A stretch of DNA of 64,000 bases from Streptococcus intermedius SK54 = ATCC 27335 (GTDB lineage: Bacteria > Bacillota > Bacilli > Lactobacillales > Streptococcaceae). The position numbers were made by a program, and so were the translations under genes. The DNA lies in the NCBI RefSeq assembly GCF_000413475.1, contig NZ_ATFK01000002.1, forward strand, positions 62,001-126,000, in the 5' to 3' direction. Positions 29,600-37,844 of the stretch are shown in pieces. Each line of letters opens with the position of its first letter. Position 1 is the stretch's first letter. The notes under the pieces are model-generated. The model made no database searches and was not told the DNA's origin. It saw only the letters and a program-made list of their open reading frames with translations.

Positions 29600-29653
29600 A
29601 ATCTAGTGAGAATTTTCGTAGCAACGAAGGATCTCATTAGATTTCTTTTTTTA
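29600..29653 (+). terminator. Adhesin terminator
   Basis: AATCTAGTGAGA pairs with TCTCATTAGATT (one G-U), with an inner TTCGT/ACGAA helix, and is followed by TCTTTTTTT. Confidence 0.85.
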
Positions 29654-29896
29654 TATGGCGATCTTTATCTGAGTCATGCAGTAGTTTCTTGATATGCTCT
29701 AGAAATTCCTCTTAATGTTATTTTTTTAAAACCAGTCATAAACTGGTGTTTTATTGGCAGATACTACTTGTAGCGGAACGAAAAACATAGTAAAATATTA
29801 GAAAAAAATTAGTCAAATATTATCTAAACGGACCCAAAAAAATGTATAACTAGTATTACCTAAAAAAGTAAAAAAATATATTCTAGGAGGGATTAT
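29654..29896 (+). other. AT-rich intergenic region before the interrupted membrane gene
   Basis: No ORF is supported. It contains one small hairpin (ACCAGT/ACTGGT near 29731-29750, then GTTTT) and ends in a strong AGGAGGG ribosome site at 29884-29890. Confidence 0.5.
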
Positions 29897-31315
29897 ATGG
29901 ATAGAGAACATCTTTTATGGATTACAATCAGTTCCTATTATTATTTCTATCTTATTTATTGTTTAACAGTGGATAAACGCTTGCTTCGGACGCTTGAGCG
30001 TGAGGACTTTTATCCCGTTTATCAGCTGCTTCGTTCATAAAAAGATAGGTGGTTTTACAAAGGAGTTTATAGAGGCTTGTTTTATTTCACCTTGCCCGTT
30101 TACCTTTTTCTAAATCGCTTGCGCTATTACAGGGCCAGAACGTCAGATGGGAAACGTCTGCACAAGCATGACTTTCTCTATCGCTATAGTGTTTACTTCA
30201 CGTTTCCTTTATTAATGACGCGGATCTTAGTGTATCTTGCGCAGGACGACACCAATGAAGTGATTAATACAGTAGCCAATTTGTACTACACTCTTGTTTA
30301 TCGGATTCCCTATGTGCAACTATTATTTTCTTTGCTGGTAATGTATTTCTATATTCTCATTGCCTATTATTGCGAAAAGAAAGTTTGTCGTTTTTATTTC
30401 CTGAGCCACCTGCTTACGATTGTATTGTCTTTAACCTTTATTATTCAAACGCTTGTTGGGTTTTATTTTTACTTTTTAGAGAGTGTTCCAGAAGGTTTGA
30501 AGATTTTCTCGTTTTATTATGGGACAGTCTTAGCAATAGAAAAGCTATTAGCTTGGGTGATTGTCAGCCTAGGAAACTATACTCACCATGGTTCGCGTTT
30601 GATTCGGTATGGCTTTGTCGAACAGAAGAAGCTTCTGCCTTCTTGGCTGGTGCAGTTTTTCCGTTTCTTCGTACAAAGGTTGGGGAATATCTGTTCTGCT
30701 TTGAGATTTCGTTTTGGTTTACTTTTAGCGGTCGTGATGACGTCTATGAATATGCCTCGTTTTCTCCTTTTCCTCTTCAAGCGGCCTTTCTTTTATGAGT
30801 TGCGACCTCTCTTTATGAATTTATTTCTGTACCCCGCCCTGTTCTTTGCTTTGCCTTTGTTGTTTTTGTATATTTTCCCGACGGATTCTACTGATTCGCC
30901 GATAGGGAGTTATTTATTGACACGCACTACGAATCGACATACCATCTATTATACGAACCCTTCCTTGAAGATTTATGCTTCTAGTAAGAAGATGCTGTAT
31001 CGGAAAGAATTGTTTCTATTGGAAAATCGTTGGGTAGATCAGCATGGTATTCATTATTTACAATATTGCTCAGTTGAAAATGGAAAGATCTATTATTTCA
31101 CTTGGCAACCACATACGAATTTACTAGAGTTGAATGGGGAGAACCCACAGGTCTTTATACGAGATGGTACAAAGGATTATATTCGGAATCTGATGAAAAG
31201 TTCCATTACTAATTTGGAAGGAACAGGGTTTGAGAAGGAGAGCCAGATAATAAGAGAGGGACCTCCTCCGTTAAGGAAACGCTATCGCAAGAAGCTCTAT
31301 AAAGCTGTGCTTTAA
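29897..31315 (+). pseudogene. Interrupted multi-span membrane protein gene (in-frame TAA)
   Basis: I do not recognise the family. The frame opens at ATG 29897 after AGGAGGG, runs 47 codons, meets TAA at 30038-30040, and continues in the same frame without another stop to 31315 (472 codons). The sequence on both sides of the stop is alike in character: hydrophobic segments with Y/F/R-rich loops. A TTG at 30077 preceded by AAAGGAG could restart translation and give 412 residues. The full product would have about seven to eight membrane spans and a soluble C-terminal region of about 130 residues ending in a basic tail (RKRYRKKLYK). Either a nonsense mutation or a short upstream ORF explains the structure. 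Confidence 0.65.
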
Positions 31316-31373
31316 TGGGAAGTGTCAAACTGTATATCGCCTTAGAAGCGGGAAAAGATATTTAGTACACAAG

Positions 31374-31405
31374 AAAAGGAATCATCATTGTGATGATTCC
31401 TTTTT
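31374..31405. terminator. Strong bidirectional terminator between the membrane gene and ily
   Basis: AAAAGGAATCATCA pairs perfectly with TGATGATTCCTTTT across TTG, with a T-run on one side and an A-run on the other. Confidence 0.9.
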
Positions 31406-31500
31406 GAACGATAAGCCAGATGTATCCAATGAACCTCATATGCGAAGATTCAAGGCTTCTCTCGGGCTTTTAGAATGGAAGATAGTTCAATGAAACAAGC

Positions 31501-33099
31501 TTAATCAGTGTTATCTTTCACAACTTTATCTTCAAACTGTGGATGAAGGGTTGTTCCCCAAGTGCTAATGTTTCTTTGTGGAACCAAAGGAAGATCGTTC
31601 TTGCTATAGATCAGTCTCCAAGGCTCCCAAGCTAGTCCAGTGGCTCCTAGTACTTTTACGCGAATGTTTCTAACATTTCCCTTGAAACGGAGAGTTGTAG
31701 AATAGTGTGCACCGCGATTGTAGCCATTTCCACTCCAAGATCTTGAGCGAATAGTTTCGTAGCCATCAGCATCATGTCCGAGTTCTTCCCAATAAACATA
31801 GAAGCGTGCAACGAAAGCACCATCATGATTGAGGGTGAGAGCACCATCTTTATAGGATGTTACTTTTGTTTCGATGTAGTCTGTGTTGTTTTGGATAGTT
31901 GCAATAGAATTGTCTTTTACAAAAGAAGTAGTGTAAGAGATTGGTACAGCTGGACTTTGAGCACTGAAATTGCTACCTTTTTGGATCAAATCTTTCAAAG
32001 TATCAATATTACCTGTGATGACTTTAGAAGCTTCACCTGGGTTACCACCGAGAACAACAGCAGTAATTTTAGTATTTTTTAGAATGTTTTCATATTCTGT
32101 TCCAGCTTTAAGTTTTGCTCCTTTAACAACAGCATCAATAGCGGCTTGTACTTTTGTACTCTTGCTTGTAGTTTCAAATTTCACATACATTGCACGGCCA
32201 TATGATACATTTGAAACATAAACTGGTGGTGTTTTAGAATTAACTCCACGATTGATTAAATCAGTTGGTGTGATACCAGAGCCAAAGAGTGCAGAAGGAC
32301 TGTTTGGAGAGTCTACGCTAGCTGTGTAATAAACTTGTCTGAAGTTCGCAATAAATACTTGTTTTTCACCTTTGTGAACAGATGAGAAGTCAACATTAAG
32401 TGGTGCACCGACTTTTGAGAAATCAGCACCAAATTTTGCTTGTAATTGGCTCATGCTTTGGGCGCTAATAGATTCATATTGCATTCTAGCTGGCACAGCA
32501 TGAGTTTTAGAGTATTTTTGGATCCATTTTTCAACTAAATTGTTAACAGCTGTTCGAACTGTACTGTTGGATGGATTTTCAACTGTAAGATTACTTTCGC
32601 CATTTTTCAATCCCGGTAAGTTTACACTAATAGTTGTTTTGCCGCGATTAACTGGGATTAGGGTTGGAAGATTTTCTAACAAACTTTGGTCCGCTTTTAG
32701 CAATGCACCTGGGAAGATGCGGTCATCATTTGCTGAACTTACAGATAACTTAGATGTTGCGTTTGAAATGCTTTGTTTTTTCTTTTCGATAACAACATAC
32801 TCACCTGGGCGATGAAATGCCTCGCGGCTAGAGTGGTTTTTCAATTTTTCACCTTGGTGTGTTAAAATGTTTAGTTTATCATACTGCAATCCCCAAATAT
32901 AATCATTCAGAGCTTTTTTTGCAGCTTCAGAGTTGCTGTTTTCCGGTTTCTTTTCGGTTTTTTTCTCTGTTTGAGCTGCTTTTGGTTTGGTAGGTGTTTC
33001 AGCGAATGCAGCTGAAATCGGTGCTGCCGAAGAGAGAACGAGAGTGCTTAATAAAACAACTCTTGACAATTTGCGAGCAATATTTTGCTTAGTTTTCAT
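31501..33099 (-). CDS. ily: Intermedilysin, human-CD59-dependent cholesterol-dependent cytolysin
   Basis: Secreted pore-forming toxin of 532 residues. It has a signal peptide (about 1-33), a K/T/E-rich segment to about 60, CDC domains 1-3, and membrane-binding domain 4 at the C-terminus. The undecapeptide at 485-495 is GATGLAWEPWR, not the common ECTGLAWEWWR, so it lacks the thiol cysteine. The CD59 contact pattern Y434-x-Y436-x14-R451-S452 is exact. The cholesterol-recognition Thr-Leu pair is kept in TTLHP. These features and the length are those of S. intermedius ILY. AGGAGG precedes the ATG. Expression is likely subject to CcpA (see cre); LacR control is known from the literature. Confidence 0.97.
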   Translation of the reverse strand: MKTKQNIARKLSRVVLLSTLVLSSAAPISAAFAETPTKPKAAQTEKKTEKKPENSNSEAAKKALNDYIWGLQYDKLNILTHQGEKLKNHSSREAFHRPGEYVVIEKKKQSISNATSKLSVSSANDDRIFPGALLKADQSLLENLPTLIPVNRGKTTISVNLPGLKNGESNLTVENPSNSTVRTAVNNLVEKWIQKYSKTHAVPARMQYESISAQSMSQLQAKFGADFSKVGAPLNVDFSSVHKGEKQVFIANFRQVYYTASVDSPNSPSALFGSGITPTDLINRGVNSKTPPVYVSNVSYGRAMYVKFETTSKSTKVQAAIDAVVKGAKLKAGTEYENILKNTKITAVVLGGNPGEASKVITGNIDTLKDLIQKGSNFSAQSPAVPISYTTSFVKDNSIATIQNNTDYIETKVTSYKDGALTLNHDGAFVARFYVYWEELGHDADGYETIRSRSWSGNGYNRGAHYSTTLRFKGNVRNIRVKVLGATGLAWEPWRLIYSKNDLPLVPQRNISTWGTTLHPQFEDKVVKDNTD

Positions 33100-33121
33100 A
33101 AATTAGCCTCCTTTTGCTAAA

Positions 33122-33137
33122 TTGCTAACGCTTTCAT
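33122..33137 (-). promoter_or_regulatory. cre site (CcpA) in the ily leader
   Basis: Read on the minus strand, ATGAAAGCGTTAGCAA fits WTGNAANCGNWNNCW at every fixed position. It lies immediately downstream of the ily -10 element and about 23 bases before the start codon. Confidence 0.8.
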
Positions 33138-33141
33138 TTAT

Positions 33142-33170
33142 ATATTAACACTATGATGAGCAAACATCAA
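33142..33170 (-). promoter_or_regulatory. Likely ily promoter
   Basis: On the minus strand TTGATG is followed 17 bases later by TAATAT, just upstream of the cre. Confidence 0.5.
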
Positions 33171-33197
33171 CAAAAATTTATAAAAAACACACAAATA

Positions 33198-33211
33198 ACA
33201 GACCGGTCTGT
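33198..33211. promoter_or_regulatory. Perfect palindrome ACAGACCGGTCTGT upstream of ily
   Basis: The 14-base palindrome lies about 30 bases upstream of the predicted ily -35. AGACCGGTCT cores are typical of TetR-family operators. The rest of 33212-33578 is very AT-rich and contains no ORF; it includes a small hairpin AACCA/TGGTT near 33449-33464. Confidence 0.55.
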
Positions 33212-33578
33212 GTCGTTACATAAACATTTTTGTACATTTTTAAAGTTATATAATGTTTAAATTTTTTTAGATAAATATTTTTGGGATAAGAGTTAGATGG
33301 ATAAAGCGGCTATATATAGGTATTTATGGAAAAATATAAATGTTTGGTAATTTATATATTTAAAAAGTGAAGGTTTATAAGAGTGAGTATATAAATTTCT
33401 ATATTTGTTTATCTGTATCTATAAATATGCTTTATACATTAATAAAAAACCATATATTTGGTTGTAAATTTTTAATTATTGGGGAAGTGTATGGAGTTAG
33501 AAACAGCTTTATAAGTAGCAAGAAGCCCATTTTTCCATGAAATTACCAGAAAATAACAAAAGGACCTACATTTCTTAC

Positions 33579-33606
33579 TTGACTCTTATTTTCTTTGTGG
33601 TATACT
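33579..33606 (+). promoter_or_regulatory. adc operon promoter
   Basis: TTGACT (33579-33584) and TATACT (33601-33606) are separated by 16 bases. Confidence 0.7.
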
Positions 33607-33632
33607 TAACTAGTAAAGAATTAACCGGTTAA
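33606..33632. promoter_or_regulatory. Tandem AdcR zinc-repressor boxes
   Basis: TTAACCGGTTAA (33621-33632) matches the AdcR consensus TTAACYRGTTAA perfectly. TTAACTAGTAAA (33606-33617) has one mismatch. Together they cover the end of the -10 and the expected start site. Confidence 0.85.
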
Positions 33633-33648
33633 TCAGAAAAGGAGAACA

Positions 33649-34092
33649 ATGAGTCAGTTAGCACATGAAATTGATCGTTTTTTAAATGAAATTATTTTAA
33701 AATCTGAGAATCAACATGAGATTTTAATTGGGTCTTGCACGAGTGATGTGCCATTAACCAATACTCAAGAGCATATTTTGATGTTGTTATCTGAGGAATC
33801 TTTGACAAATTCAGAGTTAGCAAGGCGCTTAAAGGTTAGTCAGGCGGCGGTAACAAAGGCTATCAAGTCATTGATTAAGAAAGAAATGTTGGAACCATTT
33901 AAAGATGCGAAAGATGCACGCATCATTTTTTATCGTTTGACAGAGTTGGCGAAGCCAGTCGCGGCTGAACATCAGCACCACCATCATCATACGATAGAAA
34001 TCTATGAAAAAATTGCTAATCGATATAGTTCTGATGAACAAGCGATTATTCAACAATTCTTAGAAACCTTAGTGGGAGAAATCGGAAGATGA
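33649..34092 (+). CDS. adcR: Zinc-responsive MarR-family repressor AdcR
   Basis: A 147-residue winged-helix repressor that binds Zn2+ and shuts off zinc uptake. The helix-turn-helix is in [22 protein letters not shown]. The histidine-rich [14 protein letters not shown] stretch near residue 108 supplies zinc ligands. It heads the adcRCBA operon, and its stop overlaps the adcC start (ATGA). AdcR boxes in its own promoter show autoregulation. Confidence 0.95.
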   Translation: MSQLAHEIDRFLNEIILKSENQHEILIGSCTSDVPLTNTQEHILMLLSEESLTNSELARRLKVSQAAVTKAIKSLIKKEMLEPFKDAKDARIIFYRLTELAKPVAAEHQHHHHHTIEIYEKIANRYSSDEQAIIQQFLETLVGEIGR

Positions 34093-34793
34093 GGTATATC
34101 ACAGTTGAAGATTTGTCTTTTTATTATGACAAAGAGCCTGTGTTGGAGCATATCAACTACTTTTTAGATAGTGGCGAGTTTGTAACTTTGACGGGAGAAA
34201 ATGGCGCTGCAAAGACGACCTTGATTAAAGCTAGTCTCGGAATTTTACAGCCTCGGTTTGGAAAGGTAACAATTTCTAAGACAAATACGGCTGGTAAAAA
34301 GTTGCGGATTGCTTATTTGCCGCAGCAAATTGCTAGCTTTAATGCGGGATTTCCAAGTACTGTCTACGAATTTGCCAAATCCGGTCGGTATCCGCGTAAG
34401 GGATGGTTCCGTCATTTAAATGCTCATGATGAGGAGCATATCAAAGTCAGTCTAGATGCCGTTGGTATGTGGGAACATCGAGATAAGCGGATAGGTTCAC
34501 TGTCAGGGGGACAAAAGCAACGAGCGGTTATAGCGCGCATGTTTGCTTCAGATCCGGATATTTTTGTCTTGGATGAGCCAACAACAGGGATGGATGCTGG
34601 TAGTAAGGATGAATTTTATGATTTGATGCACCATAGTGCGCATCGGCATGGAAAAGCTGTTCTGATGATTACACATGATCCAGAGGAAGTCCGAAAATAT
34701 GCAGACCGCAATATCCATTTAGTGCGAAATCAAGATTCGCCATGGCGATGCTTCAATGTTCATGAGAGTGACAAGGAGGTGAGCCATGTTTAA
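34089..34793 (+). CDS. adcC: Zinc ABC importer ATPase AdcC
   Basis: ATPase subunit of 234 residues. Walker A appears as [10 protein letters not shown], in which the usual glycine after the second alanine position is replaced (GxxGAAKT rather than GxxGSGKT); this is normal for AdcC. The signature is [10 protein letters not shown] and Walker B is [12 protein letters not shown]. It overlaps adcR by 4 bases and adcB by 8. Confidence 0.94.
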   Translation: MRYITVEDLSFYYDKEPVLEHINYFLDSGEFVTLTGENGAAKTTLIKASLGILQPRFGKVTISKTNTAGKKLRIAYLPQQIASFNAGFPSTVYEFAKSGRYPRKGWFRHLNAHDEEHIKVSLDAVGMWEHRDKRIGSLSGGQKQRAVIARMFASDPDIFVLDEPTTGMDAGSKDEFYDLMHHSAHRHGKAVLMITHDPEEVRKYADRNIHLVRNQDSPWRCFNVHESDKEVSHV

Positions 34794-35592
34794 TTTACTA
34801 ACTTATGATTTTATGCAACGGGCTTTTCTGGCTGTGATTGCTATGAGTTTGTTCTCACCTATTTTAGGAACGTTTTTAATTCTACGTCGTCAAAGTTTGA
34901 TGAGTGATACACTTAGTCATGTGTCGCTTTCAGGAGTTGCATTTGGCTTGGTATTGGGTATTTCACCTACAATTTCAACAGTCATTATTGTTATGGTTGC
35001 AGCTGTTTTCTTAGAATATCTGCGAACCATTTACAAAGATTTTATGGAAATCGGAACGGCTATTTTAATGTCAACAGGACTTGCTATTGCTTTGATTGTG
35101 ATGAGCAGAGGTAAAAGTTCCAGTTCCATGAGCTTAGACCAATATTTGTTTGGTTCTATTGTCACGATTAGTACGGAACAAGTGATTTCACTATTTATTA
35201 TTGCGACGATCGTACTTATTTTGACTTTTCTCTTCATTCGTCCGATGTATATTTTGACCTTTGATGAGGATACAGCTTTTGTAGACGGTCTACCTGTGCG
35301 TACTATGTCTATTCTATTTAATATCGTGACAGGTGTTGCGATTGCTCTCATGATTCCAGCGGCAGGTGCGCTGTTGGTATCTACCATTATGGTGTTGCCG
35401 GCAAGTATTGCTTTGCGACTTGGGAAAAATTTCAAGTCGGTCATTTTATTAGCGAATTTTATCGGATTTGTAGGTATGATTGCTGGATTGTATATTTCTT
35501 ACTATGCTGAAACGCCAGCCAGTGCAAGTATTACGATTATTTTTGTCGGTGTATTTTTACTAGTGAATCTATTAAAAAAATTTATCAAATAG
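34786..35592 (+). CDS. adcB: Zinc ABC importer permease AdcB
   Basis: A 268-residue ABC-3-type metal permease with about eight hydrophobic segments. Family features are [21 protein letters not shown] near residue 30 and the [13 protein letters not shown] region near 195. AGGAGGTGAGCC sets the ATG inside the end of adcC. Confidence 0.94.
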   Translation: MFNLLTYDFMQRAFLAVIAMSLFSPILGTFLILRRQSLMSDTLSHVSLSGVAFGLVLGISPTISTVIIVMVAAVFLEYLRTIYKDFMEIGTAILMSTGLAIALIVMSRGKSSSSMSLDQYLFGSIVTISTEQVISLFIIATIVLILTFLFIRPMYILTFDEDTAFVDGLPVRTMSILFNIVTGVAIALMIPAAGALLVSTIMVLPASIALRLGKNFKSVILLANFIGFVGMIAGLYISYYAETPASASITIIFVGVFLLVNLLKKFIK

Positions 35593-35601
35593 GAGTGAAA
35601 A

Positions 35602-37101
35602 ATGAAGAAAATTGGTCTATTAGTAGCAAGCTTACTAAGTCTCTTTTTAGTGGCTTGTTCCAATCAAAAAAGCGCAAATGGGAAGCTCAATGTTGTGACA
35701 ACATTTTATCCAGTTTATGAGTTTACTAAGCAAGTGACAGGTGATACTGCTAATGTTAAGTTGCTAATCGGTGCAGGGACAGAACCACATGAATATGAAC
35801 CTTCTGCTAAGGCAGTTGCAACGATTCAAGATGCAGATACTTTCGTTTATGAAAATGAAAACATGGAAACTTGGGTACCAAAATTGCTTAAAACCTTGAA
35901 AAAAGGTAAAGTGAATGTGGTGAAGGCGACTGGGAAGATGTTGCTACTGCCTGGTACAGAAGAAGGAGATCATGATCATGGTAAAGAAGGACATCATCAT
36001 GAATATGATCCTCATGTGTGGTTATCACCAAAACGTGCTATTAAAATGGTGGAAAATATTCGTGACAGCTTAAGTAAACGCTATCCTGATAAGAAAGCGA
36101 CTTTCCAAAAGAACGCAGCAGCTTACATTAAGAAATTAGAAAGTCTGGATAAAGAATATGCAACTGGTTTAGCAAATGCAAAACAAAAAAGTTTTGTAAC
36201 ACAACATGCTGCTTTTCGATATCTTGCATTGGATTATGGTTTGAAACAAGTTCCTATTTCAGGACTTTCACCAGATAGTGAACCTTCAGCAGCGCGTTTG
36301 GCTGAGTTGACAAAATATATTAAGAAAAACAATATTAAGTATATCTATTTTGAAGAAAATGCTTCTCAAGCATTGGCTTCTACATTGGCAAAAGAAACAG
36401 GTGTGAAGTTAGATGTCCTTAATCCGCTTGAAAGTTTGACTGAAAAGCAAACAAAAGATGGAGCAGACTACATTTCCATCATGCAATCAAACTTGAAAGC
36501 TTTGAAAAAGACGACAGATCAAGCTGGTACTGAAATTTCTGCTGAAAAAGAAAAAAATACAAAGACTGTACAAAATGGCTACTTTGAAGATAGTGCTGTC
36601 AAAGACCGTACTTTGTCTGACTATGCAGGTCAATGGCAATCAGTTTATCCATACTTACAAGATGGTACTTTAGACCAAGTATTTGATTACAAGGCAAAAT
36701 TAACTGGTAAGATGACAGCTGCTGAGTACAAAGCGTATTATGAAAAAGGCTATAAGACAGATGTGTCTCATATCAATATCACAGATAAGACTATGGAATT
36801 TGTAGTCAACGGACAAAAGAAGAAATATACTTATAAATATGTTGGTAAGCATACATTGACGTACTCTAAAGGAAACCGAGGTGTGCGTTTCATGTTTGAA
36901 GCGACAGACCCAGATGCAGGTAAGTATAAATACGTTCAATTTAGTGACCATAATATTGCACCAACAAAAGCAGCGCATTTCCATATCTTCTACGGCGGTG
37001 AAAGTCAAGAAGCACTTTTCAACGAATTAGAAAATTGGCCAACTTACTACCCAACTAAATTAAGTGGACAAGAAATTGCTCAAGAAATGCTGGCGCATTG
37101 A
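35602..37101 (+). CDS. adcA: Zinc-binding lipoprotein AdcA with ZinT domain
   Basis: Surface lipoprotein of 499 residues. The lipobox is LVAC, with Cys near residue 19. An N-terminal cluster 9 solute-binding domain (about 25-310) contains the histidine-rich loop HDHGKEGHHHEYDPHVW near residue 125. It is followed by a C-terminal ZinT domain (about 325-499) with YFEDSAVKDRTLSDYAGQWQSVYPYL-type sequence. The two-domain form matches pneumococcal AdcA. Confidence 0.95.
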   Translation: MKKIGLLVASLLSLFLVACSNQKSANGKLNVVTTFYPVYEFTKQVTGDTANVKLLIGAGTEPHEYEPSAKAVATIQDADTFVYENENMETWVPKLLKTLKKGKVNVVKATGKMLLLPGTEEGDHDHGKEGHHHEYDPHVWLSPKRAIKMVENIRDSLSKRYPDKKATFQKNAAAYIKKLESLDKEYATGLANAKQKSFVTQHAAFRYLALDYGLKQVPISGLSPDSEPSAARLAELTKYIKKNNIKYIYFEENASQALASTLAKETGVKLDVLNPLESLTEKQTKDGADYISIMQSNLKALKKTTDQAGTEISAEKEKNTKTVQNGYFEDSAVKDRTLSDYAGQWQSVYPYLQDGTLDQVFDYKAKLTGKMTAAEYKAYYEKGYKTDVSHINITDKTMEFVVNGQKKKYTYKYVGKHTLTYSKGNRGVRFMFEATDPDAGKYKYVQFSDHNIAPTKAAHFHIFYGGESQEALFNELENWPTYYPTKLSGQEIAQEMLAH

Positions 37102-37133
37102 TGCACGATGAAAAGTGTATGCAAGAAGTTTGA

Positions 37134-37190
37134 AAAATAGGAAATTCATTTTAAGGGAGTCGCCTTATAGTTTATTTTCCTATTTATTTA
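37134..37190 (+). terminator. adc operon terminator
   Basis: AAATAGGAAA pairs with TTTCCTATTT, with an inner AAGG/CCTT helix, and is followed by a T-rich tail. Confidence 0.75.
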
Positions 37191-37256
37191 AGGCTTTAGT
37201 CCATGTCAGTTAAGAAGAAGCAAAGAAAAAATTACTGCTTTCTATACAAAATGAGA

Positions 37257-37288
37257 AAAATCGAGTTGAGAAATCTTCTCGATTTTTT
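37257..37288 (+). terminator. Second terminator-like hairpin upstream of copY
   Basis: AAAATCGAG pairs with CTCGATTTT and ends in TTTTTT, immediately before the copY -35. Confidence 0.75.
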
Positions 37289-37290
37289 GC

Positions 37291-37346
37291 TTGACAATTT
37301 CTGATTACAGATGTAAACTATAAACAAATTGAAAATTACAAGTGTA
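37291..37346 (+). promoter_or_regulatory. copY: copYAZ promoter with two cop boxes
   Basis: TTGACA (37291-37296) and TAAACT (37314-37319) are 17 bases apart. TACAGATGTA (37306-37315) sits in the spacer and TACAAGTGTA (37337-37346) downstream. Both match the CopY operator core TACAnnTGTA. Confidence 0.87.
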
Positions 37347-37368
37347 ATCAGAAAAGAGATAAGAAAGA

Positions 37369-37824
37369 ATGGAACACCAAAATATTAGTCAGGCAGAGTG
37401 GCAAGTTATGCGCGTACTTTGGGCATATCCTCATATTAGAAGCACGGAAGTGATAGAGCGGCTAGAAACTGATTTTGCTTGGAAGCCCGCTACTGTCAAA
37501 ACTTTACTGAATCGTTTGAAAACCAAAGAATTTATTTCAATGGAAAAAATTGAAGGAAAATTTTATTATGATGCTTTGGTTTTAGAAGATGAGCATTTGC
37601 AAAATAGCTGGCGCATCTTGCTTGATAATATGTGCAATACTAAACATGGTGATTTAGTGATTTCAATATTAGAAAGCAATCAATTCAGTCGGAAAGATTT
37701 GTCTCGTATCCTAGATGTTGTAAAAGAAAAGCAGGTACAAGCACCTAAAAGAGTTCAATGCAATTGTCCACCAGGTCAATGTACGTGTGGTAAGGATTGT
37801 CAGGATGAAATGAATCGCCTCTAA
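37369..37824 (+). CDS. copY: Copper-responsive repressor CopY
   Basis: A 151-residue BlaI/MecI-type winged-helix repressor. The N-terminal DNA-binding domain (about 1-75) includes WKPATVKTLLNRLKTKEFI. The C-terminal metal motif is CNCPPGQCTCGKDC, a CxC...CxC variant that binds Zn2+ or Cu+ and releases the operator when copper rises. It is the first gene of copYAZ and is autoregulated through the two cop boxes. Confidence 0.94.
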   Translation: MEHQNISQAEWQVMRVLWAYPHIRSTEVIERLETDFAWKPATVKTLLNRLKTKEFISMEKIEGKFYYDALVLEDEHLQNSWRILLDNMCNTKHGDLVISILESNQFSRKDLSRILDVVKEKQVQAPKRVQCNCPPGQCTCGKDCQDEMNRL

Positions 37825-37844
37825 CCAAATAGCGGAGTAAAAAA

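Noticed and set aside
31501..33099. Assignment as pneumolysin or another general CDC
   Set aside because: The signal peptide, the GATGLAWEPWR undecapeptide and the CD59 motif exclude pneumolysin.
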